DNA of 24,982 nucleotides from an uncultured Oscillospiraceae bacterium (GCA_934668295.1 CAKUND010000008.1:1-24982), one strand, 5' to 3'; shown: positions 7,633 to 14,505, numbered from the stretch's first letter. The notes: generated from the sequence alone by a model not told the origin. Translations and numbers: made by a program.

Positions 7633-7793
7633 ATGCCTCCGGCGGCCATATCTTTTCTCTCGCAAGAGAAAAGATATGGAAGAAAAGAGTGCTTGGACGC
7701 GTTAGGTGCGTGCTGCGGGTACAGTTCAGGCAGGCATCAATTTTTTAGTCATTGCAAACACACATACTCACCCTACGGGCGCCTTGGTACGCG
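7633..7793 (+). repeat. About 150-bp dispersed repeat, copy B (contains a variable hairpin)
   Basis: This is the plus-strand partner of the repeat at 2946-3097. It opens with ATGCCTCCGGCGGCC, then a perfect 15-bp stem with loop CGCA (7646-7660 with 7665-7679), then GGTGCGTGCTGCGGGT, CAGTTCAGGCA, TTTTTTAGTC, CACAC and CACCCTACGGGCGCC. The stem bases differ from copy A but remain fully paired. Confidence 0.85.
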
Positions 7794-8024
7794 CCGCCTG
7801 CCACGGTACACCAAATTTGAAAGCAGCTGCGTTTAAATGGCCGCGGTAAATCCGCTTTGCGTTTGAAATTGACAGGCAGTACGGATTCGCCCAAGCCCTC
7901 CTAACGCCTCCTCTTTCCGCGCCCCACGCGGTAAGGGGGAAGAAAATGACGGAGGGGATAGGTTGCAGATATCAGAGTGCTCCCAAATTTGCAGCGTTCG
8001 AATCCCCTCAGGCTCTTCGGGCCA

Positions 8025-8058
8025 GCTCCCCTTGTGCCCAAGGAGAGCCTTTGGTGCG
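8025..8058 (+). repeat. Hairpin repeat GCTCCCCTTG...CAAGGAGAGC, copy 1
   Basis: The 34-base unit forms a 10-bp stem (with one G-T pair) and ends CCTTTGGTGCG. It matches the reverse complement of 12733-12767 except in the loop and one inserted base. It replaces the left half of the neighbouring GAATTCGCC repeat unit. Confidence 0.75.
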
Positions 8059-8061
8059 TGT

Positions 8062-8127
8062 GAATTCGCCAAAGATTTCTGCAAAAACGGTGCATCCTGC
8101 CGGGCGGACAGAGTCGTCCGCCCCTAC
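8062..8127 (+). repeat. GAATTCGCC...GCCCCTAC repeat, right half only
   Basis: This is a partial copy of the element seen complete at 8158-8261 and 22994-23097. It shares GAATTCGCC, AGATTT, TGCATCCTGCCGGGCGGAC and a palindromic end (GGGCGGAC paired with GTCCGCCC, then CTAC). Confidence 0.8.
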
Positions 8128-8157
8128 GAGATACGGGAAGCGATTGAAGCCTTTCCG

Positions 8158-8261
8158 TAGGGGCCGACGACTCTGTCGGCCCATTGGGCAGTTACGAATT
8201 CGCCGAAGATTGTCGTAAAAAGTGGTGCATCCCGCCGGGCGGAGCATAGCCCCGCCCCTAC
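8158..8261 (+). repeat. 104-bp MITE-like element bounded by GTAGGGGC/GCCCCTAC
   Basis: The unit begins GTAGGGGC and ends GCCCCTAC, an 8-bp perfect terminal inverted repeat. Internal hairpins are GGGCCGAC with GTCGGCCC on the left and GGGCGG with CCGCCC on the right, with GAATTCGCC between. It has no coding capacity. A diverged full copy lies at 22994-23097. Confidence 0.8.
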
Positions 8262-8310
8262 CGGCTGCGCCTGCGTTTCACTGGTTTTCGCATGGAACGG
8301 GCGCGGCATG

Positions 8311-8345
8311 CAAAAGAACCGGCGCAGGCGGCTGGCCTGCGCCGG
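8311..8345 (-). terminator. Rho-independent terminator of the yloC-remA-gmk-rpoZ operon
   Basis: An 11-bp perfect stem (8319-8329 with 8335-8345, 5-base loop) is followed on the minus strand by TTCTTTTG, ten bases past the rpoZ stop codon. Confidence 0.85.
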
Positions 8346-8354
8346 GGTTGGGGC

Positions 8355-8561
8355 TCAGTGTCTGTATTTATCGTCGAGCGTGGCCTTGAGCTGGCCGTCG
8401 GCGACCTCGCGGATGGCGAGCGTGACGGGCTTTTCCTCGAGCGGCTCGTGCGTGAGCTCAGACTCGATGGACAGCTGACGCGCGCGGTGCGCGACTACGT
8501 TGACGAGCAGATAGCGGCTGTCAACATTTTTCAGAAGTTCCGACATGGCGGGGTAAAGCAT
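8355..8561 (-). CDS. rpoZ: RNA polymerase omega subunit
   Basis: This 68-residue protein begins [20 protein letters not shown] and continues VVAHRARQLS, the conserved omega-subunit core that binds the beta' C-terminus and helps RNA polymerase assembly. The length matches Bacillota omega proteins. ATG 8561 overlaps the gmk stop codon by one base (TAATG) and has AAAGGAGG upstream within gmk, so translation is coupled. It is the last gene of the operon, with a terminator directly after. An alternative start seven codons upstream lacks a ribosome binding site at the right distance and does not fit the family. Confidence 0.95.
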   Translation of the reverse strand: MLYPAMSELLKNVDSRYLLVNVVAHRARQLSIESELTHEPLEEKPVTLAIREVADGQLKATLDDKYRH

Positions 8562-9157
8562 TAGAGTTCCTCCTTTATGCAATGGATGCGATCCATCATT
8601 TTACACTTTTCTGCGGTCATGATTGCAAGCAGCTCCTGCGCCGCATGCTCGACCGTGTCGTTGACGACAAGATAGTCGTATTGGCCTGCCTGGCTGTACT
8701 CCCATTTTGCCCGTTCCATCCGCTTTTCCATCAGCTCCGGGGCAACGTCGCCGCGCTTTTCAAGCCGGCGGCGAATTTCCTCCAACGACGGCGCGGTCAG
8801 AAAGACCAGGACCGCCTCCGGCAGGCGCTTTTTGATGTTTAGCGCGCCGACCACGTCAACGTCCATCACGACGTCAGTCCCGGACTCGAGCGCGGCCTGA
8901 ATGGGCTTTAAGGGGGTTCCATAGTAATTGCCGACATACTCGGCATGCTCCAGCAGCTCGCCTGCGGCGATCATCTGCTCGAACTGCGCCCGGGTGACAA
9001 AATAATAGCTCTTGCCGTCGATCTCGCCGGGACGCATGGGGCGGGAGGTCGCGGATACGGAATACTGGATCCGGTCACGCAGCTGCATGACGCGGTTCAG
9101 AACGGAATTTTTTCCGACGCCGGAGGGGCCGGAGATCGCGAACAGTTTTCCCTTCAT
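8561..9157 (-). CDS. gmk: Guanylate kinase
   Basis: This 198-residue enzyme phosphorylates GMP to GDP. The P-loop is [10 protein letters not shown] (about 9-18), where asparagine sits at the position usually held by serine or threonine after the lysine, followed by the normal serine. GMP-binding features are [11 protein letters not shown] and [12 protein letters not shown], and the lid segment LEKRGD is present. The start overlaps the remA stop (ATGA), and the stop overlaps the rpoZ start. The yloC-remA-gmk-rpoZ order is conserved across Bacillota and supports the call. Confidence 0.97.
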   Translation of the reverse strand: MKGKLFAISGPSGVGKNSVLNRVMQLRDRIQYSVSATSRPMRPGEIDGKSYYFVTRAQFEQMIAAGELLEHAEYVGNYYGTPLKPIQAALESGTDVVMDVDVVGALNIKKRLPEAVLVFLTAPSLEEIRRRLEKRGDVAPELMEKRMERAKWEYSQAGQYDYLVVNDTVEHAAQELLAIMTAEKCKMMDRIHCIKEEL

Positions 9158-9417
9158 GGCTGCGAATTCGTCTCCTCCGATGATTTTTCTTCCATGCGCG
9201 CGCAGATCGTCTCAGGTGTGACGGACGAGAGGATCACATGGTCGGTGTCCATGAGCAAAATGGACTTCGTTCTGCGTCCGAACGAAGCGTCGAGCAGCAT
9301 GCCGCGTTCACGCGCCTCCTGCACGACGCGCTTGATAGGCGCGGAGTCCGGACTGACGACGGCGAGAATGCGGGCGGCGGCGACGGCGTTGCCGAAGCCG
9401 ATCGAAATAAGCTTCAT
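9154..9417 (-). CDS. remA: Extracellular matrix regulatory protein RemA (DUF370)
   Basis: The 87-residue product starts [20 protein letters not shown] and continues with [27 protein letters not shown] and the VILSSV motif of the RemA/DUF370 family. In Bacillus subtilis RemA is a ring-forming DNA-binding activator of biofilm matrix and osmoprotection genes. The position between yloC and gmk is the conserved one. Its GGAGG binding site overlaps the end of yloC and its last codons overlap the gmk start, so all four genes should be expressed together. What it regulates in this organism cannot be read from the window. Confidence 0.95.
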   Translation of the reverse strand: MKLISIGFGNAVAAARILAVVSPDSAPIKRVVQEARERGMLLDASFGRRTKSILLMDTDHVILSSVTPETICARMEEKSSEETNSQP

Positions 9418-9429
9418 GTCTGCCTCCGG

Positions 9430-10308
9430 TCACTCGATGTTCTGCGTCTGCTCGCGGATCTTTTCCAGCTCCGCCTTCAGCTCGACGACCGTGCGGGCCT
9501 GCTCGAGATCGTTGCCCTTGGAGCCGATGGTGTTGGACTCGCGGTTGAATTCCTGCAGCAAAAAGTCCAGTTTGCGGCCGATGGGGCCGCCGGCAGTCAG
9601 CATCTGGTCGAGCTGGTTCAGGTGGCTGCGCAGGCGGACAGTTTCTTCATCCACGGCGATCCTGTCGGCGTAAACGGCCGCCTCCTGCAGAATGCGGCCC
9701 TCGTCGATGTTCGTCGTACCGAGCACCTCCTGCATCTTTTCGGTCAGGCGGGCGCGGTATTCCGCCAGCGTCACGGGGCTGCGGGCCTCGACCTTTTCCA
9801 CAAGGGCCAGAACGGTCTTCGCACGGCTGCGGAGGTCGGCCTCCATGGCCGCGCCCTCTTTTTCGCGCATGGCGTTGAATTTTGCAAGCGCCTCTTTGAC
9901 GACGGACACAATGTCCTCTGTCAGCTTCTGCTCGTCCTCCTCCTGCTTTTCCACGACGAAAACGTCGGGCATGCGGGACAGGGCGGTAACGGAAATGTCG
10001 TCGCGCACGCCGTAATCGGCAGCGATGGATTTGAGCGCGGCCAGATATCCCTCGAGCACGGGCTTATTGAGCGCGATCTTGACGCTCTGCTCCTCGGTGA
10101 CATTGACGGTGATGAACATATCCAGCTTGCCGCGGTTCACGTTTGCCTTGATGAGCGCTTTGACCGCTTCCTCTGCAAAGCCGTAGACGCGCGGGAGCTT
10201 GACGTTCAGATCCAGATAGCGGTTGTTGACCGCCCGCAGCTCGACGGCGATCTCGCGGCCGTCGATGTTTTTTTCCGCGCGGCCATAGCCGGTCATACTT
10301 CTAATCAC
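9430..10308 (-). CDS. yloC: YicC/YloC-family endoribonuclease
   Basis: The 292-residue product begins with the family signature (V/M)IRSMTGYGRAE and carries the conserved VELRAVNNRYLDLNVKLPR block, the C-terminal RIAVDEETVRLRSHL and the GRKLDFLLQEFNRESNTIGSK motif. YicC/YloC proteins are RNA-cleaving enzymes of stress-related RNA turnover. GTG 10308 was chosen as start because GGAGG lies seven bases upstream and the family reads MxxSMTG; a frame from 10347 adds 13 unrelated residues. The 125-bp gap upstream to cdaR contains competing short hairpins (AGCCGC/GCGGCT versus CCGCTGA/TCAGCGG) but no clear promoter, so read-through from cdaR is possible. Confidence 0.94.
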   Translation of the reverse strand: MIRSMTGYGRAEKNIDGREIAVELRAVNNRYLDLNVKLPRVYGFAEEAVKALIKANVNRGKLDMFITVNVTEEQSVKIALNKPVLEGYLAALKSIAADYGVRDDISVTALSRMPDVFVVEKQEEDEQKLTEDIVSVVKEALAKFNAMREKEGAAMEADLRSRAKTVLALVEKVEARSPVTLAEYRARLTEKMQEVLGTTNIDEGRILQEAAVYADRIAVDEETVRLRSHLNQLDQMLTAGGPIGRKLDFLLQEFNRESNTIGSKGNDLEQARTVVELKAELEKIREQTQNIE

Positions 10309-10433
10309 GTTGTTTCCTCCATTTTCTTCAAGTAAGCGCTGCTTCAATCGGCAAGAGTTGCCAGCTGACGCTACAGTCGGGACAAACGATCCGCTGACAG
10401 CCGCAGACGATTGGATCAGCGGCTACGCAAGGC

Positions 10434-11684
10434 CTATTCGGCGGGCCCGTCCGCCGCGGCAAGCGTCGCGGCGATGGAATACTGGCCGATGGCGCCAGCG
10501 GTGTCAAAGCCGTCGACATACACCGTGACCGGCACCTGATACGTCCCCTCCTGCGTGTAGCCGCTCATGTCGGCGACGATGCGGATGCTGTTGGCCGAAA
10601 TCCGCTGCACATCCGCCGCGTCGGCGCGAACGGTGACCTGCACCTGCTGGGACAGGCTCGTGGCCTTGAACTTTTCCTCGTCGACACCGACGAACACGAT
10701 GTTGGTCGTGCGCAGCGTCTTGATCTGCTTGCCCTTGATGGTGACATGGACGCAGACGGTCTCCTCGCCGGAGACATTCTTCGCCTCGTTCGGGATCAGG
10801 ATGGCGCGTTCGACCGTTTCGTCGTTGCTCGGCAGCGCGGACAGGTCAATGGGCTCAAGCTGGATGGCGTTGAGGCCGTCGAGCACGGTGGAATCGCCGG
10901 AGAGCGTGATGGCCTTGGGCTCGTAGTCCCAGTCCAGATCGGCAAGCTTCGCGCCGCCGCCCTCGGTAAACTGTACCTCGATGGGCACGACCTTATATTT
11001 AACGATCTTCATCGTGACCTCGACCGCGTCGGCGCTCAGCGTGAGCTGCGTCGAGTCGACCTGCGCGCCGTCCTTGTCCAGAAGCACGAACGGGACGGAC
11101 TCGGTGATGGTCTTGTCGACATTGCTGCGTTCGATGGTGACCTCGGCGTGGTCGACGGTATTGACGATCGACTCCGGGCCCTCGATGGTGATGGAATCAA
11201 AGTCGAAGCTGGTGCCGTCGAGCATATAGCCCTCGGCGATCCTGACGTTGGAGAAATCGCCCCGTACCTCGACGGGTTTTCGGATCTGGCGCTCGACGGT
11301 AAAGGTAATATTGGCGGGGCTCTTGTCCATCTTGGTGATGGACGAGGCGGACACGGCGCTGGGGAGCGTAATATCGTAGGTCATCGTATAATCCTTCGTG
11401 CTGCGCACCCTGGACACGTCGATGACGGCCTTCAGCTCGTCCTTGTGCTGGTCGAGCGTTTTAAGATCGGCATTCTTGCCGTAAAAATGCACGGAGACAA
11501 ATTCCTGATAGTCGCCGGTGATGACGAGCCCGTGATCCTCGCGCAGAACCTCCGCGCCGGAGAACGTCACGGGGATATTCCCGATGGTCAGATCGACGTC
11601 CGGGTTCACGACAGTCATGACATAGACCCAGAGACACATGGCCGCAAGGATGGAGACGATCAGCGAAAACAGTTTACTTTTCAT
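10434..11684 (-). CDS. cdaR: YbbR-domain regulator of diadenylate cyclase (CdaR)
   Basis: This 416-residue protein has one N-terminal membrane anchor (LFSLIVSILAAMCLWVYVMTV, about residues 5-25) followed by a large extracytoplasmic part made of YbbR repeats. The first is marked by DLTIGNIPVTFSG, later ones by KPVEVRGDF and VVPIEVQF. CdaR proteins bind and modulate the c-di-AMP cyclase CdaA. ATG 11684 overlaps the cdaA stop codon by four bases (ATGA), the usual arrangement of this pair. glmM, often the third gene of this operon, is absent; the next gene on this strand is yloC. Confidence 0.93.
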   Translation of the reverse strand: MKSKLFSLIVSILAAMCLWVYVMTVVNPDVDLTIGNIPVTFSGAEVLREDHGLVITGDYQEFVSVHFYGKNADLKTLDQHKDELKAVIDVSRVRSTKDYTMTYDITLPSAVSASSITKMDKSPANITFTVERQIRKPVEVRGDFSNVRIAEGYMLDGTSFDFDSITIEGPESIVNTVDHAEVTIERSNVDKTITESVPFVLLDKDGAQVDSTQLTLSADAVEVTMKIVKYKVVPIEVQFTEGGGAKLADLDWDYEPKAITLSGDSTVLDGLNAIQLEPIDLSALPSNDETVERAILIPNEAKNVSGEETVCVHVTIKGKQIKTLRTTNIVFVGVDEEKFKATSLSQQVQVTVRADAADVQRISANSIRIVADMSGYTQEGTYQVPVTVYVDGFDTAGAIGQYSIAATLAAADGPAE

Positions 11685-12544
11685 TGCGCACCGTCCTTCC
11701 TTCTGAAGCATGCGGCGAGCCGGCTGAAAAGCGTCTTCTTTTCCGTCCCGTCCGCGATCAGCTCGTTAGACAGCAGCTTCTGCAGCGTCTGGGGCGCCAG
11801 GTGCCGCTTGAGCATGCCGCCGATGGCGACGGAGATCGTGCCGTTTTCCTCCGAGACAATCACGACCACGGCATCGGAGACCTCGCTCGTGCCGACGCCC
11901 GCGCGGTGGCGGGTGCCGAGGTCGCTCGGCAGGTGCGGATTGTCGCTCAGCGGCATGACGCAGCCGGCCGCGGCCACGCGCCCGCCGCGGACGATGACCG
12001 CGCCGTCGTGCAGGGGAGAATTTTTAAAGAACAGATTGCGCAGCAGCTGCTCGGACAGCTGTGCGTCGACGATGGTGCCGGTCTTGAAATACTCGTCGAG
12101 CGGCGTCTCGCGCTCGAACACGAGCAGCACGCCGACGCGTTCGCGCGACATGATCTCGCAGGCCTGCACCGTAGCGGAGACGGCGCTCTGCTCAATGGAC
12201 GTGCCCGCCTCGGTCGAGAGCAGATGGAAATGCAGCTGCGCGCCGACACGCTCGAGCGCCCGGCGAAGCTCCGGCTGGAACACGATGATGAGCGCGATCG
12301 CGCCGACCTCAAGGATCTTGTTGAGCAGCCAGTTCAATGTATAAAGATTCAGCACGTCCGTCAGCAGCGTGATGGCCAGCAGCAGCAAAATCGCGCGGGC
12401 CACGCGCGCAGCGCTCGTCGAGCGGATCAGACGGAGGAGCGAATAGAAAATTATCGAAACGACCAGGATATCGACAATATCTGAAATCCCGATGGCAGGG
12501 ACCTGATACAGAAGATTCTGGAAGAATTCACGGATCGTAGCCAT
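11681..12544 (-). CDS. cdaA: Diadenylate cyclase CdaA (c-di-AMP synthase)
   Basis: The 287-residue enzyme joins two ATP molecules into c-di-AMP. Three N-terminal transmembrane helices (about 20-40, 48-68, 70-90) precede a DAC domain with both catalytic signatures: D180-G181-A182 in SPLHDGAVIV and R212-H213-R214 in GTRHRAGVGTSE. ATG 12544 is preceded by GGGAG at nine bases, and the helices then begin where CdaA proteins normally do. A longer open frame running to 12958 crosses promoter and repeat sequence and is rejected. Together with cdaR it controls cell-wall and potassium homeostasis in Bacillota. Confidence 0.96.
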   Translation of the reverse strand: MATIREFFQNLLYQVPAIGISDIVDILVVSIIFYSLLRLIRSTSAARVARAILLLLAITLLTDVLNLYTLNWLLNKILEVGAIALIIVFQPELRRALERVGAQLHFHLLSTEAGTSIEQSAVSATVQACEIMSRERVGVLLVFERETPLDEYFKTGTIVDAQLSEQLLRNLFFKNSPLHDGAVIVRGGRVAAAGCVMPLSDNPHLPSDLGTRHRAGVGTSEVSDAVVVIVSEENGTISVAIGGMLKRHLAPQTLQKLLSNELIADGTEKKTLFSRLAACFRRKDGAQ

Positions 12545-12581
12545 ACAGTCATTCTCCCACCGATACTTATAGATAGTATGG

Positions 12582-12610
12582 ATTATACTCCAAATTCCCC
12601 CTCTGCGCAA
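12582..12610 (-). promoter_or_regulatory. Promoter of cdaA-cdaR
   Basis: On the minus strand TTGCGC (12605-12610), a 17-bp spacer and a perfect TATAAT (12582-12587) lie about 40 bp before the cdaA start. Confidence 0.65.
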
Positions 12611-12614
12611 GCCC

Positions 12615-12662
12615 ATGCGGGAAGAAAGTTTTTGGGAAATGCGGGAAGCAAGTTTTTGGGAA
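12615..12662. repeat. 24-bp tandem direct repeat, two units
   Basis: ATGCGGGAAG(A/C)AAGTTTTTGGGAA occurs twice head to tail (12615-12638 and 12639-12662), with a single A/C difference. It lies just upstream of the cdaA promoter. Confidence 0.85.
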
Positions 12663-12732
12663 AACGATAAAGTGTCCCGACCGGGCACAGGGAAAACCGA
12701 TGCGGTGAGAAAAGTCTCCCGGTAGCTCCATA

Positions 12733-12773
12733 CGCACCAAAGGCTCTCCTTGAAGCGCAAGGGGAGCCTTTGG
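12733..12773 (-). repeat. Hairpin repeat, copy 2, downstream of the desulfurase gene
   Basis: CCAAAGGCTCTCCTTG pairs with CAAGGGGAGCCTTTGG (12737-12752 with 12758-12773, 16 bp with one G-T pair). It matches the reverse complement of 8025-8058. It begins six bases past the desulfurase stop but has no T-tract, so it may shield the 3' end or act as a poor terminator. Confidence 0.75.
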
Positions 12774-12779
12774 GTACCG

Positions 12780-13886
12780 CTATGCAAGACATTTTCGCAT
12801 GATCTTTGCTGTTTCGAAGATCTCCCGCTCGGTGTTGAACGCGGATAGACTGAAGCGGATCGTCCCGGCTTCGAGCGTCCCGGCAGACTCGTGCGCGAGC
12901 GGCGCGCAGTGCAGTCCCGCGCGCACGCAGACGCCTTCGGCTGCAAGCCGCGCGGCAAGCGTCTCGCAGTCTGTCTGCGCTGAGCAGAGGCTGAGTGTCC
13001 CGCTCTGCGGCTCGCCCGTAAACAGCCGCAGGCCCGGAACGTCTGTCAGCAGTGACGCGAGCAGCTTCCGCAGGCGGATCTCGTGTGCAAGCAGGCGCTT
13101 CGGCGTCTGCTGCCGTACAAAGCGCAATCCGGCGGCAAGCCCGCAGATGCCGCAGACGTTCTGCGTGCCGGCCTCGGCGTGATCCGGCAGCTCCGGCGGC
13201 ATATCCGGCAGGCGCGAGGCGCTGCCGCTGCCGCCCTCCAGAAGCGTATCGGGCGTCCGGGCGCAGAGGAGCAGCCCCGTGCCCTGCGGGCCGTAGAGCG
13301 CCTTGTGCCCCGGCATGCCGATAAAATCCGCGCCGAGCCCCGCAAGACTTACCGGCAGCAGCCCCGCCGACTGCGACGCGTCGAGCACGAACGGAACGCC
13401 GCGCGCACGGCACATAGCCGCGATCCGCTCCACCGGCAGGATGTACCCGAACACATTGGATACATGCGTGCAGATCACGGCGCTTGTGTCCGGCGTGACG
13501 GCACGGTCGAACGCGGCGAGCGTATCCGCCGGGTCGAACAGCCGCCGCCCGGCGACGATGATCTCCGCGCCGATATGGTGCAGCGGACGCAGCACCGCGT
13601 TGTGCTCAAAGCCGGAAATAACGGCGCGCCCGCCGGGCTTTACAAGCGTTTTGATCGCCAGATTCAGCGCGTGCGTGGCGTTCATGGTAAACACGACCTG
13701 CTCCGGCTGCGCGTCAAAGAGCGCGCCGGCCAGACAGCGGCAGTCATACACCGCATCAGCCGCGCGCATGGCAGGCGCATGCCCGCCGCGGCCGGGCGTC
13801 GCCATGCGGCGCATGGCGCTCTGCACCGCAAGGGCGGCCGCGGGCGGCTTCTGGAGCGTGGTGGCTCCGGCGTCGAGATAGATCAT
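12780..13886 (-). CDS. Cysteine-desulfurase-family aminotransferase (class V, SelD-cluster type)
   Basis: This 368-residue PLP enzyme begins MIYLDAGATTLQKP, has D169 in VPFVLDASQ, the Schiff-base lysine K195 in GMPGHKALYGPQG, and the persulfide-forming cysteine C327 in RAGLHCAPLAH. The RAGLHCAPLAH wording is typical of the small desulfurase subfamily (TIGR01977, type member EF2568 of Enterococcus faecalis) often encoded near selD and selenium genes, rather than of housekeeping IscS/SufS. ATG 13886 overlaps the DUF3343 stop by four bases (ATGA), so the two are co-translated. Likely role: releasing sulfur or selenium from cysteine or selenocysteine for a dedicated cofactor. The selenium link is inferred from relatives and neighbours. 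Confidence 0.85.
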   Translation of the reverse strand: MIYLDAGATTLQKPPAAALAVQSAMRRMATPGRGGHAPAMRAADAVYDCRCLAGALFDAQPEQVVFTMNATHALNLAIKTLVKPGGRAVISGFEHNAVLRPLHHIGAEIIVAGRRLFDPADTLAAFDRAVTPDTSAVICTHVSNVFGYILPVERIAAMCRARGVPFVLDASQSAGLLPVSLAGLGADFIGMPGHKALYGPQGTGLLLCARTPDTLLEGGSGSASRLPDMPPELPDHAEAGTQNVCGICGLAAGLRFVRQQTPKRLLAHEIRLRKLLASLLTDVPGLRLFTGEPQSGTLSLCSAQTDCETLAARLAAEGVCVRAGLHCAPLAHESAGTLEAGTIRFSLSAFNTEREIFETAKIMRKCLA

Positions 13887-14137
13887 AGCTGCGCCTGCTC
13901 CAGAAAGCCGTTCGGATGGACGCGGTAGGCCCCGGAAACCGGGCTGTTCCACGCGTGCAGGAGCTGCGCGGCGTGCACGCCGTCGGCTCCCTCCACATAA
14001 ACGCCCCAGGTGCAGCCGAGGCTCGACACCTCCTGCGGCGCGCGGCGCAGCTGCGTCCACAGCCCCGCTTCATAGAGGATCCGCCTGCCGGACTGCGCCG
14101 CCGTCTGGCTGCGGAACGTAAAGAGATAGGAAACCAT
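13883..14137 (-). CDS. DUF3343 protein, putative Se/S carrier
   Basis: The 84-residue product starts MVSYLFTFRSQTAAQSGRRI and has APQEVSSLGCTWGV with one cysteine. This matches the small DUF3343 (Se/S carrier-like) family, whose members usually read PReiSssCG at this point; here the residue after the cysteine is threonine rather than glycine. It is followed by, and overlaps, a desulfurase of the SelD-cluster type, the arrangement expected for a carrier that accepts persulfide or perselenide. ATG 14137 has GGAGGAG upstream. No clear promoter was found in the 119-bp divergent gap. Molecular function is inferred only. Confidence 0.75.
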   Translation of the reverse strand: MVSYLFTFRSQTAAQSGRRILYEAGLWTQLRRAPQEVSSLGCTWGVYVEGADGVHAAQLLHAWNSPVSGAYRVHPNGFLEQAQL

Positions 14138-14195
14138 GATACTCTCCTCCCGCTCTATCGTATGCGCAGCCCCCGAGATCCGCCACGGTTCGGCA

Positions 14196-14209
14196 GAATA
14201 ATATTATTC
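14196..14209. promoter_or_regulatory. Perfect 14-bp AT-rich palindrome between divergent transcription units
   Basis: GAATAATATTATTC is its own reverse complement. It lies 59 bp upstream of the DUF3343 start and 22 bp before the -35 of the lysine-riboswitch promoter, so it is a candidate operator. AT-richness makes chance occurrence possible. Confidence 0.35.
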
Positions 14210-14230
14210 AGAAAAAATTCATAAATATTC

Positions 14231-14258
14231 TTGACATTTCTTTATCGCGCTGTATAAT
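14231..14258 (+). promoter_or_regulatory. Sigma-A promoter of the lysine riboswitch/NhaC unit
   Basis: Consensus TTGACA (14231-14236), a 16-bp spacer and consensus TATAAT (14253-14258) place transcription start near 14265, immediately before the aptamer. Confidence 0.9.
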
Positions 14259-14267
14259 GAAGCTCGT

Positions 14268-14412
14268 TATGAGAGAGGCTGCGGCTGACAGGAGTAGGGC
14301 GCGTATCCGGCGGGAACCGGGCGTCCGAAAGGGAAAGCCGCCGAAGGGCCCGCGCCGTTCCCGCAGCGCCGGTACCTGGGCCGCAGGAGAAGATCCTGCG
14401 GACTGTCACGGT
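14268..14412 (+). promoter_or_regulatory. Lysine riboswitch (L-box) aptamer
   Basis: The leader carries the conserved lysine-aptamer blocks in order: AGAGGCTGC and GGAGTAGGGCG near the 5' end, GGGAAAGCCGCCGAAGGGC in the core, then the GGTACCTGGGCCGCAGG arm and closing GGACTGTCAC. The intervening arms pair as expected (for example CGCAGGA with TCCTGCG around 14390-14402). A canonical promoter sits at its 5' end and an intrinsic terminator follows before the transporter gene, so lysine should cause premature termination. Exact aptamer borders are approximate. Confidence 0.88.
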
Positions 14413-14454
14413 TTTTTCCGTGGAGAGCTGTCATGCGCGAACATGAGATTTATG

Positions 14455-14490
14455 TGCGTCATGATGGAAGATCATGACGCATTTTTATTT
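14455..14490 (+). terminator. Riboswitch-controlled intrinsic terminator
   Basis: TGCGTCATGAT pairs perfectly with ATCATGACGCA (14455-14465 with 14471-14481, loop GGAAG) and is followed by TTTTTATTT. It ends only 15 bases before the NhaC start codon, with the ribosome binding site GAGGAA directly behind it. Confidence 0.9.
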
Positions 14491-14505
14491 GAGGAAGTGG
14501 GATCC

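Larger units (their letters stand above)
7794..8310. other. Gene-free composite repeat region between priA and rpoZ
   Basis: This roughly 500-bp stretch holds no gene I can support: the frames crossing it are short, run through repeat sequence, and lack ribosome binding sites. It is a mosaic of the repeat units listed separately (8025-8058, 8062-8127, 8158-8261) plus unique-looking sequence at 7794-8024. The 7996-8007 segment GTTCGAATCCCC resembles a tRNA T-arm, but no tRNA can be folded around it. Confidence 0.7.

Noticed and set aside
7996..8007. GTTCGAATCCCC resembling a tRNA T-arm
   Set aside because: No acceptor, D or anticodon stem can be found at the right distance on either side, so no tRNA or clear tRNA remnant is called.
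7833..8095. Minus-strand frames in the priA-rpoZ gap
   Set aside because: They run through repeat units, have no ribosome binding site, and the repeats do not keep a common reading frame.
7800..8300. Possible CRISPR array in the repeat-rich gap
   Set aside because: Repeats are of different families, different lengths and irregular spacing, with no cas gene nearby.
10309..10433. Possible riboswitch or terminator between cdaR and yloC
   Set aside because: Two competing 6-7 bp helices are present, but loops are long, no T-tract follows and no promoter was identified, so the evidence is too weak for a feature.
12545..12958. N-terminal extension of cdaA
   Set aside because: It crosses a promoter, a tandem repeat and the 3' end of the desulfurase gene, and CdaA proteins start at the membrane helices.
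14257..14505. N-terminal extension of the NhaC gene
   Set aside because: This stretch is the lysine riboswitch and its terminator; translated, it is basic and unlike a membrane protein start.
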